From positions 1 through 49,529 of the forward strand of contig CAMWIJ010000015.1 in assembly GCA_947174275.1 (NCBI GenBank): DNA of 49,529 nt, in the 5' to 3' direction. A program made the translations under genes and the position numbers. This document shows positions 16,408 to 25,789 of the stretch, one piece after another. The number at the start of each line of letters is the position of its first letter. Position 1 is the stretch's first letter. Below the pieces are notes generated by a model. It worked only from the letters and a program-made list of their open reading frames with translations, made no database searches and was not told where the DNA came from. The stretch is from an uncultured Muribaculaceae bacterium (GTDB taxonomy: Bacteria; Bacteroidota; Bacteroidia; Bacteroidales; Muribaculaceae).

Positions 16408-18633
16408 TTATTTCACCAGTTCTTTGCTGACTTTGTTGCCGCGTACCACGATGTAGAGGCCTGCCGACGGGTTGTCGACACGCATGCCCTGCATGTTGTA
16501 GTAGACCGGAGCGACTTCACTGTCAGCTGCTTCGACGCTATCGACGCCTGATGTGTTTGAGATAGTCACCTGCATATTCTTCAGATCGGCCACCACTTTA
16601 TATGTGCCGGGAGTCGCTTTCCATGAATATGCCGAGCTTGCGTTGACATTGGCCTTGAAGAGCTGAATCGGTGCCGTTGAGCTGATTGCGGCATCTGTTG
16701 TGGCCGCGCCGTAGCGGTCAGTGCCGTTGACGACATCCCAGGTAGCGCCTTTTGAGGTGACAAACGAGAAATAAGTGTCGGTTGATTTCTCGGCCGCGGG
16801 CATCTCGACGCTGTTCCATGTGTAGACACCGCCCTTATGCTCGTCAGAAGCTACAGAGGTAGACGGAGTCCAGTCGTTGAGGTTGCCGATAATATAAAGC
16901 TGCGACGGATAATTGCTGTCATCTTCGTCATCGTCACCGTCGTCGCCACCGCCGCCGATTACATCGCCGACTTTGGTGATTGTAAGTTTCATTTCTTTAA
17001 GGTCGGCAACAATCTTGTATTCGCCGGGAGCCGCCTTCCACGAGTATGCCGAGCTTGCGCTCACATTGGCCGGGAAGAGCGTGATGGGAGCGGTAGAGCT
17101 GATTACGGCATCGGTTGTGGCCGCGCCATAACGGTCAGTGCCGTTGACTACGTCCCATGTCGAGCCTGTTGAAGTGACAAGCGAGAAGTAGGTGTAGGTG
17201 TCTTTTGCAGCAGCAGGCATCTCCACTTTGTTCCAGGTGTAAACACCGTCTTTGGCAGTGTCGGCAGCCACAGATGTAGCGGGGTTCCAGTCGTTGAGGT
17301 TGCCTATGATATAGAGGTCGGAGGGATAAGTGACGTCATCGTCACCGCCATCGCCGCCTCCCTGCACTCCGGTTTTTGTCCAGATGCAGTAGTCGGTGCC
17401 CGAAGCCTTGATGTCGTTGTCGGTGTAGCCTGAGGGTGAAACCATGGCCGAGCCGATTTTCACCACCAGCGTGCCTTTCGAGCCGACAACCTCAGCCATG
17501 TAGCAGTTGTTGGCCGACTGGAGCACTGTCACCTTTGAGTTGTTGTGCACGCCGACGGCATTGCGCACGGCAATCATCTGCTTGATCTGGCTCTTATATT
17601 GCGACCAGTGGGGCCAGAACACACAGGGGGTGCCCGGCGAGCAGAGCATGAATGCATTGGCGGCAAGCACGTTGCCGGTGAATTTGCTGCCGTCACGATA
17701 GGTGTCGTGGTTGTCGACAAATGTCACTGCCAGCTGCGAATAGCCGAAATGTATCATGCCGGCAGGCTGATTGTTAGTGCCGTTGGCTTTCCATACGAGC
17801 TTGCGGAGGTCGCCGGAGGCAAAGGCTTCGTTGACAGCATATTTGAAGGGGAAGTCGAAAGCGGCCGACTCTTTGCCTGTGGCCTCGATCCATGAAGCCA
17901 CGGCGTCATAGTTGCCGTCCCAGTATTCGCCTACCGAGAAGGTCGGTTTTGAATACTGGTTGTAGATTTTCGTATACTGGCCGCCGTAACCTTTGACCAT
18001 GTCGTAACGGAAACCGGCATAGCCCATATCTTCGAGGAGGAATTTGCAATAGTTCTTGCAGTTGTTCTGCACGTTGGCGTTGGTGTGGTCGAGGTCACGC
18101 GAGCCGTTGAAATCCTCGCCTGTGTCGGCAGCTCCTGTGCCGTGGCTTTGTCCGGGCTGGCTGTTTACCTCATCGGTGCGGCATATTCCGTCGAGACCTA
18201 TTTTCCAGGTAACGCCGTTCCATGTCTCGGCGGGGAAGTCGGTCCAGTTGGTGGCTCCCGAGCGATGGTTGATCACGACATCTTCGATAATTCCGGTGCC
18301 TTTTTCCTTGAATGTGGCAATCATAGAGCGCAGTTGGGTTTCAGTGCCCCAGCATGTATTATGATTGGTAAACCAATACACGGGGTCGTAGCCGTTGCCC
18401 GGATTAGATGCTGCCTTCGCCGAGTTGGGCACCCAGATGAGGCTGAACGACTCGCTGAGCTCATCGGCCTGAGCTTCAAGTTTGCTCCAGCCGGTAACAT
18501 TCCAGCTGTCCCAGTAAAATCCTTGTAACATTACGCCTTCATAGTTGGCAGGCCATCCGATGGCATCCGCACTGAACGATGCAGCGCCCGCCGTCATAGC
18601 TGCCGCCAGCATCACGCCTTTTAGCAATTTCAT
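16408..18633 (-). CDS. Secreted GH13 alpha-amylase with two C-terminal modules and T9SS tag
   Basis: A 741-residue paralogue of the neighbouring amylase. Signal peptide 1-24, GH13 barrel with DVVINH (118-123), Asp211 in GFRYD followed by MVKG, Glu236 in SVGEYW, and FVDNHD with Asp310; all catalytic residues are canonical. Two roughly 120-residue modules (435-554 and 574-692) are each preceded by an acidic Gly/Asp linker (GGGDGGDDD and GGGGDDGDDDEDD), unlike the four modules without such linkers next door. The sorting tag (700-741) is almost identical to that of the paralogue. It probably acts on starch or maltooligosaccharides at the cell surface or outside it. Confidence 0.93.
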   Translation of the reverse strand: MKLLKGVMLAAAMTAGAASFSADAIGWPANYEGVMLQGFYWDSWNVTGWSKLEAQADELSESFSLIWVPNSAKAASNPGNGYDPVYWFTNHNTCWGTETQLRSMIATFKEKGTGIIEDVVINHRSGATNWTDFPAETWNGVTWKIGLDGICRTDEVNSQPGQSHGTGAADTGEDFNGSRDLDHTNANVQNNCKNYCKFLLEDMGYAGFRYDMVKGYGGQYTKIYNQYSKPTFSVGEYWDGNYDAVASWIEATGKESAAFDFPFKYAVNEAFASGDLRKLVWKANGTNNQPAGMIHFGYSQLAVTFVDNHDTYRDGSKFTGNVLAANAFMLCSPGTPCVFWPHWSQYKSQIKQMIAVRNAVGVHNNSKVTVLQSANNCYMAEVVGSKGTLVVKIGSAMVSPSGYTDNDIKASGTDYCIWTKTGVQGGGDGGDDDVTYPSDLYIIGNLNDWNPATSVAADTAKDGVYTWNKVEMPAAAKDTYTYFSLVTSTGSTWDVVNGTDRYGAATTDAVISSTAPITLFPANVSASSAYSWKAAPGEYKIVADLKEMKLTITKVGDVIGGGGDDGDDDEDDSNYPSQLYIIGNLNDWTPSTSVASDEHKGGVYTWNSVEMPAAEKSTDTYFSFVTSKGATWDVVNGTDRYGAATTDAAISSTAPIQLFKANVNASSAYSWKATPGTYKVVADLKNMQVTISNTSGVDSVEAADSEVAPVYYNMQGMRVDNPSAGLYIVVRGNKVSKELVK

Positions 18634-18716
18634 GATAAAAAATTAAATTTAAGAAACAATATAATGATTAGTCTGATGTGTCGTCCCTCACCGGGGCGCG
18701 ACATCATTGCAAACCA

Positions 18717-18747
18717 CAAAATTACAATATTTTTTCAATATTGCAAA
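18717..18747 (-). promoter_or_regulatory. Promoter for amylase 2 with stem-loop leader
   Basis: On the minus strand TTTG (CAAA at 18744-18747) and TAATTTTG (18717-18724) are 19 bp apart. The leader of roughly 80 nt includes a stem (TGTCG at 18679-18683 with CGACA at 18699-18703, plus CCC/GGG) that could affect translation or stability. Confidence 0.6.
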
Positions 18748-18775
18748 TTAATCATAAAACAACATTCACCCGCGA

Positions 18776-18808
18776 TTTTGGGCATTTCACGGATTTTTAG
18801 TACCTTTG
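18776..18808 (+). promoter_or_regulatory. Promoter for the TonB-receptor operon
   Basis: TTTTG (18776-18780) and TACCTTTG (18801-18808) are 20 bp apart. Transcription should start around 18813-18815. This makes the GTG at 18813 an unlikely start codon and supports ATG 18822. It is divergent from the amylase 2 promoter. Confidence 0.7.
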
Positions 18809-18821
18809 CGGCGTGAATAGA

Positions 18822-19154
18822 ATGGCTGCAAAAATACTGTGTCCCACATTGCTGCTCGTGTTCGTGAATTTCATGTTCTCGAACATCGCGTTCGTTCACT
18901 ATCACCGGCTTTCGGGAGGCGCGACAGTTGCCCACTCCCACCCCTATAAATCATCCGCACAGCATACACACAGTGCGAAAGAGCTTAATCTGGTATCTTA
19001 CTTCAACTGCACGGCATCTTCCGCCGATACGCCGGATCCGGCTCCGATATTTACATCTCCCGCTTACTACACACTGATAGAATGTCAGACGGCAGTCGTG
19101 ACAACATGCGAGATCCGCCTCAGCGCGAAGCTGCGCGGACCGCCGCAATGCTGA
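18822..19154 (+). CDS. His-rich small exported or membrane-anchored protein
   Basis: A 110-residue protein with a hydrophobic N-terminal segment (AKILCPTLLLVFVNFMF) followed by a His-rich stretch: HYHRL, then HSHPY and HTH within about 30 residues. The remainder is Pro/Thr-rich with scattered Cys. Histidine clusters suggest metal binding. It lies 93 bp upstream of a TonB-dependent receptor on the same strand behind one promoter, so I infer a role in metal or metal-complex acquisition or sensing. No catalytic domain is visible. Confidence 0.65.
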   Translation: MAAKILCPTLLLVFVNFMFSNIAFVHYHRLSGGATVAHSHPYKSSAQHTHSAKELNLVSYFNCTASSADTPDPAPIFTSPAYYTLIECQTAVVTTCEIRLSAKLRGPPQC

Positions 19155-19247
19155 CCGCCGGCCGGGCAGCCGTTTGCAATCCATTCGGTCGCCGCAACGT
19201 CTCTCCGCCATTCAACACATTTATTCAACAGCATTCATATCAGTCAA

Positions 19248-21554
19248 ATGATCAGAAGAATTATCTTTCTGCTGATGGCTTTTGCCATCGGCTCAACATG
19301 CATATCGGCTCAAAGCAACAAAGTAACCGACGCCAACATAGGCGGCCACGTAATAGACTCCGAAAACGGAGAGCACATGCCGGGGTGCGTGATAAAAATA
19401 CTCGGCACAAGCCTCACTACAGTCACCGACGGATCCGGACACTATATATTCCGCGACCTCAAGCCGGGCGCCTACACCCTTGAGGTGAGCTGCACCGGAT
19501 ATGAGACCACACGCCTTGAGACATCGGTTGCGGCCGACCAAACCGTAGAACTCAACTTCAATATCCGTCCTGACGCGTTCATGCTCGACCAGGTGGTCGT
19601 CACATCGTCAAAAAGCGAGACCCGAAGGCGCGAGAGTCCTTCGCTCGTCAACGTAATAAACGGCGCTACATTCCTGCGCGTCGGAGCATGCTCGCTGGCC
19701 GACGGCCTTGACTTCCAGCCCGGCGTGCGCGCCGAAAACGACTGCCAGAACTGCGGCTTCACCCAGGTGCGCATCAACGGTCTCGACGGCCACTACTCCC
19801 AGATATTGCTGAACTCGCGCCCCGTATTCTCGGCATTGACCGGTGTGTACGGACTGGAACAGATACCGGCCAACATGATAGACCGCGTGGAGGTGATGCG
19901 CGGCGGCGGCTCGGCACTCTTCGGCTCATCAGCCGTGGGCGGCACCATCAACATCATCACCAAAGACCCTATGGTCAACTCCGCGCAGCTGTCGCATCAG
20001 CTCACATCGATAGGCCCCTCCGGCTCGTTTGACAACAACACCACGCTCAACGCTTCCGTAGTCACCGACAACGGTCTCGCCGGACTTTTCATCTACGGAC
20101 AGAGCCGCTACCGCGACGGCTACGACCACAACGGCGACGGTTTCACCGAAGTGGCACAGCTGAAGACTCAGACTCTCGGCGCACGCGGTTTCTTCAAGAC
20201 TTCCGACATCAGCAAACTCACTGTCGAATATCACAACACCCATGAGTATCGCCGCGGAGGCGACCAACTCGACCTGCAGCCCCACATGGCAATGATAGCC
20301 GAGCAGACCGACCACAATATCCATGCCGGCGAGGCCACCTACGACCTGTGGCTCCGCGACCGCCGCGACCATCTGTCGGTATTTGCCGCGACACAGAACA
20401 CACGCCGTCAGAGCTACTACGGCTCCGACATGGACCCCGACGCCTACGGCCGCACCTCCGATATCGTCATTACAACCGGAAGCCAGTGGACACACCCCAT
20501 CGACCGTTTCCTCTTCATGCCGGCAGAGCTGGTAGCAGGTCTGGAATATTCGTTCAACAGACTGCACGATGTCACTCTCGGCTATGACCACGACGTGAAA
20601 CAATGCGTGAACATCTACAGCGCATATCTGCAAAACGAATGGCGCAACGAGCGCTGGGGATTTCTGGCCGGCGCACGTATCGACAAGCATTCCATGATTG
20701 ACAATCCCATCGTGTCGCCCCGCGTCAACATCCGTTACAACCCATCTTCCAACATGAATTTCAGAGCTTCCTACTCCACCGGTTTCCGCTCGCCGCAGGC
20801 CTACGACGAGGATTTCCATGTGGCGATTGTAGGCGGCGAACGCGTGGTGACCGTGCTTGCCCCCGGCCTTAAGCAGGAAAGCTCGCAGAGCGTAAGCCTC
20901 TCGGCCGACCTCTACCACCGCTTCGGCAACGTGCAGACCAATCTTCTTATCGAAGGATTTTACACCGACCTGCGCGACGTGTTCGCCCTGCGCCAGCTTG
21001 ACGGCACCGACGCCATGGGCAACGCCGTGCTTGAGCGCTACAACGGCAGCGGAGCACGCGTGATGGGTGTAAACCTGGAGGCAAAAGCGTTTTTCTCAAG
21101 CCATTTCGACATGCAGGGAGGCATCACTCTGCAGACCAGCCGATATAAGAAAGCTGAGCAGTGGAGCGACAATCCCGATGTGCCGGCCGAAAAAAAGATG
21201 TTCCGCACGCCTGACATCTACGGCTATCTTACCGCCAACTGGGAAATCACCCATCACCTGACCGCCACTCTCAATGCGACAGGCACCGGCCCCATGACGG
21301 TGCAGCATCTCGAAGGCTCAGGCACGGATGTAGACCTGGCCGTGCGCACAAAATCATTTTTTGACGCGTCAGTGAAATTGACATACGACTTCAAGATTTT
21401 CAACCGCGTGAACCTGAGCGTATCGGCCGGAGTCAGCAACATCTTCAATTCCTATCAGAACGATTTCGACTCAGGCTCCAACCGCGACTCAGGATATATC
21501 TACGGACCGGCACTGCCCCGATGCATCAACGTCGGTGTCACCCTCAACATCTGA
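19248..21554 (+). CDS. TonB-dependent receptor with carboxypeptidase-like N-terminal domain
   Basis: A 768-residue outer-membrane transporter. Signal peptide 1-21, a carboxypeptidase-D-regulatory-like beta domain (about 30-112, GGHVIDSENGEHMPGCVIKI onward), a TonB box-like DQVVVTSS (114-121), a plug (about 125-235) with RVEVMRGGGSALFGSSAVGG, and a 22-strand-type barrel ending GVTLNI. A Cys pair (C166 and C169, DCQNCGF) lies in the plug. No SusD-like lipoprotein follows, so this is not a SusC/D glycan system. With the His-rich partner upstream, a metal, haem or cobalamin-like substrate is more likely than a glycan, but it cannot be named from sequence. Confidence 0.93.
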   Translation: MIRRIIFLLMAFAIGSTCISAQSNKVTDANIGGHVIDSENGEHMPGCVIKILGTSLTTVTDGSGHYIFRDLKPGAYTLEVSCTGYETTRLETSVAADQTVELNFNIRPDAFMLDQVVVTSSKSETRRRESPSLVNVINGATFLRVGACSLADGLDFQPGVRAENDCQNCGFTQVRINGLDGHYSQILLNSRPVFSALTGVYGLEQIPANMIDRVEVMRGGGSALFGSSAVGGTINIITKDPMVNSAQLSHQLTSIGPSGSFDNNTTLNASVVTDNGLAGLFIYGQSRYRDGYDHNGDGFTEVAQLKTQTLGARGFFKTSDISKLTVEYHNTHEYRRGGDQLDLQPHMAMIAEQTDHNIHAGEATYDLWLRDRRDHLSVFAATQNTRRQSYYGSDMDPDAYGRTSDIVITTGSQWTHPIDRFLFMPAELVAGLEYSFNRLHDVTLGYDHDVKQCVNIYSAYLQNEWRNERWGFLAGARIDKHSMIDNPIVSPRVNIRYNPSSNMNFRASYSTGFRSPQAYDEDFHVAIVGGERVVTVLAPGLKQESSQSVSLSADLYHRFGNVQTNLLIEGFYTDLRDVFALRQLDGTDAMGNAVLERYNGSGARVMGVNLEAKAFFSSHFDMQGGITLQTSRYKKAEQWSDNPDVPAEKKMFRTPDIYGYLTANWEITHHLTATLNATGTGPMTVQHLEGSGTDVDLAVRTKSFFDASVKLTYDFKIFNRVNLSVSAGVSNIFNSYQNDFDSGSNRDSGYIYGPALPRCINVGVTLNI

Positions 21555-21637
21555 TTTCCCCGCACCGGACGCAGGCCAAATGCCTTTGTCGATTGGAACA
21601 GGAGTATAAAATGCCGCTAAAATCGCAATAAATTACA

Positions 21638-21971
21638 GGGACGCGATACAATGCTGTTTACTTAAGGGGGAGTGACGTCAGAGAGCCGGGAGGCTCGGGG
21701 GTCTACTATTAACCCCGGTTCGGAGACCGCGGAGCGGGCGCAGACCCCGGCCATAAACCCACCCGCCCAATAAGCCCGGGAGGGGCGGTTTGTGGTTGTA
21801 AACGAGCTGGTTACCACACACCGCCCTTCCCGGGCTCAAGAGATGATTGCTACTGATTACCCCGGTCTGCGCCCGCTCCGCGGTCTCCGAACCGGGGTTA
21901 ATAGTAGACCCTCAAGCCTCCGGCTTTCCGATGCGGTTATGCTTAAGTAAACAGCATTGGGACGCGATACA
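21638..21971. mobile_element. Nested-palindrome MITE-like element with 13-bp direct repeats
   Basis: GGGACGCGATACA occurs at 21638-21650 and 21959-21971 and flanks a 308-bp non-coding element. Its ends AATGCTGTTTACTTAAG (21650-21666) and CTTAAGTAAACAGCATT (21942-21958) are exact inverted repeats. Inside, 48 bp at 21699-21746 are perfectly complementary to 21864-21911. At the centre, 21773-21789 pairs with 21820-21836 with one mismatch. The whole element folds on itself in three tiers. It has no ORF, which fits a MITE mobilised in trans. It occupies about half of the gene-free stretch 21555-22205. Confidence 0.82.
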
Positions 21972-21972
21972 T

Positions 21973-22023
21973 CGCATCCGCATTAAAATGCAGGTATTTA
22001 GCGTGTTATACCATGCGGATGCG
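21973..22023. repeat. Palindrome between the MITE and the REPIN
   Basis: CGCATCCGCAT (21973-21983) and ATGCGGATGCG (22013-22023) are perfect inverted repeats around a 29-nt spacer. The left arm directly continues the direct repeat GGGACGCGATACA, so it was probably joined to the GGGACGCGATACA at 21638 before the MITE inserted. Confidence 0.75.
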
Positions 22024-22166
22024 GAGGGTGTTGCAGAACTCCAAAACGTAGGGACGCACGGCTCGTGCGTCCGCAAAACAGCGCTGATTATCAGCCTTTT
22101 ACCGGACGCACGAGCCGTGCGTCCCTACATCGCAAACCGAAATTTTGGAGTTCTGCAACACCCTCC
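22023..22166. repeat. REPIN-like nested inverted repeat, family A copy 2
   Basis: The inner 26-bp arms (22048-22073 and 22103-22128) are identical to those at 13154 and 13208. Outer arms of 24 bp (22023-22046 and 22143-22166) are perfectly complementary and begin GGAGGGTGTTGCAGAACTCC. Relative to copy 1, a T in the left outer arm is G here and the paired A is C. The spacer carries TGATTATCAG, close to the TTGATAATCAG of copy 1. Confidence 0.9.
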
Positions 22167-22205
22167 CTACAATTTTGTGTGCATTGAGCTCGGGTCGGGG
22201 ATTTC

Positions 22206-23579
22206 TCAGCGGTCGGAATTGAAGCGGAGGGGATGCACGGGCATCTGACGCACACGGCTGCCGTCAAAGGCGAGAGCGCCGTTGACGTAGGTGGCCGTGA
22301 TGCGGTAATTCGCTTCTGTCATGGCGTAGGGAGTCCAGTCACACGGCGACATCATGCCGGCAGGGAGGTATCCGCCGATTTCAGGACGATAAGGCTCTGT
22401 CCGCTCGGCCACGACAAGGTCGGCATAATATCCGCGGCGTATGTATCCGCGGCGCTCTATGGCGTAGAGCCGCGCCGGATTGTGGGCGGTTAGTTCAACC
22501 ACTCGCTCAATGGTAAGCGCGTTGTCATCACGCGAGGCGATGGTGAGCATCTCTGGCAGCATGAACCTTACGCCGGGCATGCCTGAGGCGGCCTGCAGGA
22601 GGTTACCCTGCTTCTCTTCGAGAAGATGCGGGGCGTGGTCGGTGGCTATAGTATCAATAAGTCCTTCGGACAGCGCCGAGACAAGGGCTTCGCGGTCGGC
22701 CGCCGATTTGATTGCCGGATTGCACTTGAGCATGAACCCGTTGTCGCGGGCGAGGTCGGTGTCGACGAAAAGCAGATAGTGCGGGCATGTCTCGGCCGTG
22801 ATGCGCTTCGACCCGATTTTGCCTGAGGAGAGCAACGCCAGTTCGCCGGCTGTAGATATGTGGAGTATGTGCAGACGCGTGTCATATTTACGGGCAAGCT
22901 CCACTGCTTTGCGCGAGGCTTTGAGGCATGCCTCGGCGGGACGTGCCTGCGAGTGAAAGCTTACGGGCTGGTCGTCGCCATACTGCCCGGCAAGGCGCTG
23001 ACGGGCGGCGGCAAGCACAGCCTCGTCTTCGGCATGCACAGCGATTATGCCTCGGTATGAGGCGAACAGCTGCGACATGGTGACATCGTCATCGACAAGC
23101 ATGTTGCCGGTCGACGAGCCCATAAACAGCTTCACGCCGGGTATCTCATGCGGGTCGGCGGCAAGTATTTCATCTAGATTGTCGTTGGTGGCGCCAAGGA
23201 AGAAGCCATAGTTGGCGTATGAACTGACCGCCGCGATACGTTTTTTGTCGGCCACTGCACTCATCGATGTTGTGGCCGGACGTGTGTTGGGCATATCGAT
23301 GAATGAAGTGACACCACCGCTGACAGCGGCGGCGCTCTCCGTGGCGATTGACGCCTTGTGGGTCAGTCCGGGCTCACGGAAATGCACATGGGTGTCGATG
23401 GCGCCGGGCAGAAGCAGGCGGCCGCCGATATCGCTTGCGATGTCGGCCGAGTCAATTTCGGCCTGCGAGGGTGCGCCCTCTCCCACTCTTTCGATAATCT
23501 CGCCGTCAATCATGACGTAGCCGTGGCGACAGACTCCGTCGCTCACTATCTCGGCGTTGTAAATCAGCTTTCTGCTCAT
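22206..23579 (-). CDS. pyrC: Dihydroorotase
   Basis: Dihydroorotase closes carbamoyl-aspartate to dihydroorotate in pyrimidine synthesis. The 457-residue amidohydrolase has all metal-site motifs: DTHVHFREPG (His64, His66), a Lys at GVKLFMGSS (Lys150, possible carboxylated bridge), HAED (His182), HILHIST (His237, His240) and IATDHAPH (Asp314). Length is a little above the usual 430. Family boundaries with allantoinase and hydantoinase are narrow, but DTHVHFREPGLTHK and the single-copy context favour dihydroorotase. Its start overlaps the end of the upstream glycosyltransferase gene by 4 bp. Confidence 0.88.
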   Translation of the reverse strand: MSRKLIYNAEIVSDGVCRHGYVMIDGEIIERVGEGAPSQAEIDSADIASDIGGRLLLPGAIDTHVHFREPGLTHKASIATESAAAVSGGVTSFIDMPNTRPATTSMSAVADKKRIAAVSSYANYGFFLGATNDNLDEILAADPHEIPGVKLFMGSSTGNMLVDDDVTMSQLFASYRGIIAVHAEDEAVLAAARQRLAGQYGDDQPVSFHSQARPAEACLKASRKAVELARKYDTRLHILHISTAGELALLSSGKIGSKRITAETCPHYLLFVDTDLARDNGFMLKCNPAIKSAADREALVSALSEGLIDTIATDHAPHLLEEKQGNLLQAASGMPGVRFMLPEMLTIASRDDNALTIERVVELTAHNPARLYAIERRGYIRRGYYADLVVAERTEPYRPEIGGYLPAGMMSPCDWTPYAMTEANYRITATYVNGALAFDGSRVRQMPVHPLRFNSDR

Positions 23580-24334
23580 TGCTTTTCAGCGCATTTGGGA
23601 TATTTCTTAAACCAGCTTCCGATCTTGAGACGTATCACGCCGAACACCGCTTCGGAAAATATTCCGGAACTCATCTTGCTTGTGCCGAGCACACGGTTGA
23701 CAAAGATGATAGGCACTTCCTTGATGCGGAAACCGCATTTCATGGCGGTGAATTTCATTTCAATCTGGAATGCGTAGCCTTTGAATTTGATTTTGTCGAG
23801 GTCCATCGTCGACAGCACGCGGCGGCGGTAGCACACGAAGCCGGCTGTTGTGTCGCGCACTTTCATGCGGGTGACAAGACGCACGTAGGCCGATGCGTAA
23901 TACGACATCAGCACACGCCCCATAGGCCAGTTGACCACATTGACGCCTGACACGTAACGCGAGCCGACAGCCACGTCATAGCCGTCGGCGGCGCAGGCCG
24001 CACGCAGAGCCGGAAGATCGGCGGGATTGTGCGAGAAGTCGGCATCCATCTCGATGATGTATTCGTAGTCGTGCTCCAGGCCCCATTTGAAGCCGGCGAT
24101 ATAGGCCGTGCCGAGGCCGAGCTTCCCTTTGCGCTCGACGATATGCACGCGCCCCGGGTTTTCAGCCATCACCTCTTTCACTATCGAGGCGGTGCCGTCG
24201 GGCGAATTGTCGTCAATCACGAGAACGTCAAAGCACGGTTGCAACGAGAGGACAGCCTCGATTATGGCTCGGGCATTTTCCTTTTCATTGTACATCGGTA
24301 TTATCACCAACGAATCGGTTTTCGGGGTCAGCAT
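23576..24334 (-). CDS. GT2 glycosyltransferase, polyprenol-phosphate mannosyltransferase-like
   Basis: A 252-residue cytoplasmic GT-A enzyme resembling dolichol-phosphate mannose synthase without a membrane anchor. Motifs: VIIPMYNEKEN at the N-terminus, VIDDNSPDGT near residue 38-47, GLGTAYIAGFKWGL, the DxD-type EMDADFSHNP near 95, and RYVSGVNVVNWP. These enzymes transfer a sugar from a nucleotide donor to polyprenyl phosphate for glycan or protein glycosylation. The donor is not fixed by the sequence. It is co-directional and overlaps pyrC by 4 bp. A CAAAATTA box (24359-24366, TAATTTTG on the minus strand) is a possible -7 element. Confidence 0.9.
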   Translation of the reverse strand: MLTPKTDSLVIIPMYNEKENARAIIEAVLSLQPCFDVLVIDDNSPDGTASIVKEVMAENPGRVHIVERKGKLGLGTAYIAGFKWGLEHDYEYIIEMDADFSHNPADLPALRAACAADGYDVAVGSRYVSGVNVVNWPMGRVLMSYYASAYVRLVTRMKVRDTTAGFVCYRRRVLSTMDLDKIKFKGYAFQIEMKFTAMKCGFRIKEVPIIFVNRVLGTSKMSSGIFSEAVFGVIRLKIGSWFKKYPKCAEKQ

Positions 24335-24445
24335 GGCAGTCAGCGTTTACTTGGAGTGCAAAATTAATCATTTTTGCAATAGATATCATCAATACGATAT
24401 ATAATTATTTATAATTTATTAAATTTGTGCATCTTCTTACCGTAA

Positions 24446-25639
<1,194 letters not shown>

Positions 25640-25640
25640 A

Positions 25641-25739
25641 GCAGGGGCGGGGGCGTCTCGCCCCCGCCGGTATTTATCTCGCAGATATTACATGGATATG
25701 GCAAGAAATGACACGGGGGCGAGACGCCCCCGTCCCTGC
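25641..25739. repeat. REPIN-like double hairpin, family B copy 1, left of RAYT
   Basis: The left half (25641-25670) has head GCAG, stem GGCGGGGGCG, loop TCT, stem CGCCCCCGCC. The right half (25711-25739) is the inverted copy: stem ACGGGGGCG when read on the minus strand, and it ends CCCTGC, the complement of GCAGGG. The spacer is about 40 nt. It begins 1 bp after the esterase stop and ends 50 bp before the transposase start. Confidence 0.92.
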
Positions 25740-25789
25740 TGCCGCCCTGTCAAAATCAATTATTCCAACAATCTAAATTAATTTACACC

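Noticed and set aside
18735..18941. 68-residue minus-strand frame upstream of the TonB-receptor operon
   Set aside because: It covers the promoter region and the start of the His-rich gene, and His/Glu richness is explained by the opposite strand.
19929..20918. 329-residue minus-strand open frame
   Set aside because: Antisense to the TonB receptor gene; Val/Gly-rich shadow frame with no signal or domain.
13297..21554. Starch utilisation locus with SusC/SusD
   Set aside because: The TonB receptor is not followed by a SusD-like lipoprotein, is on the opposite strand from the amylases and has a His-rich partner gene instead.
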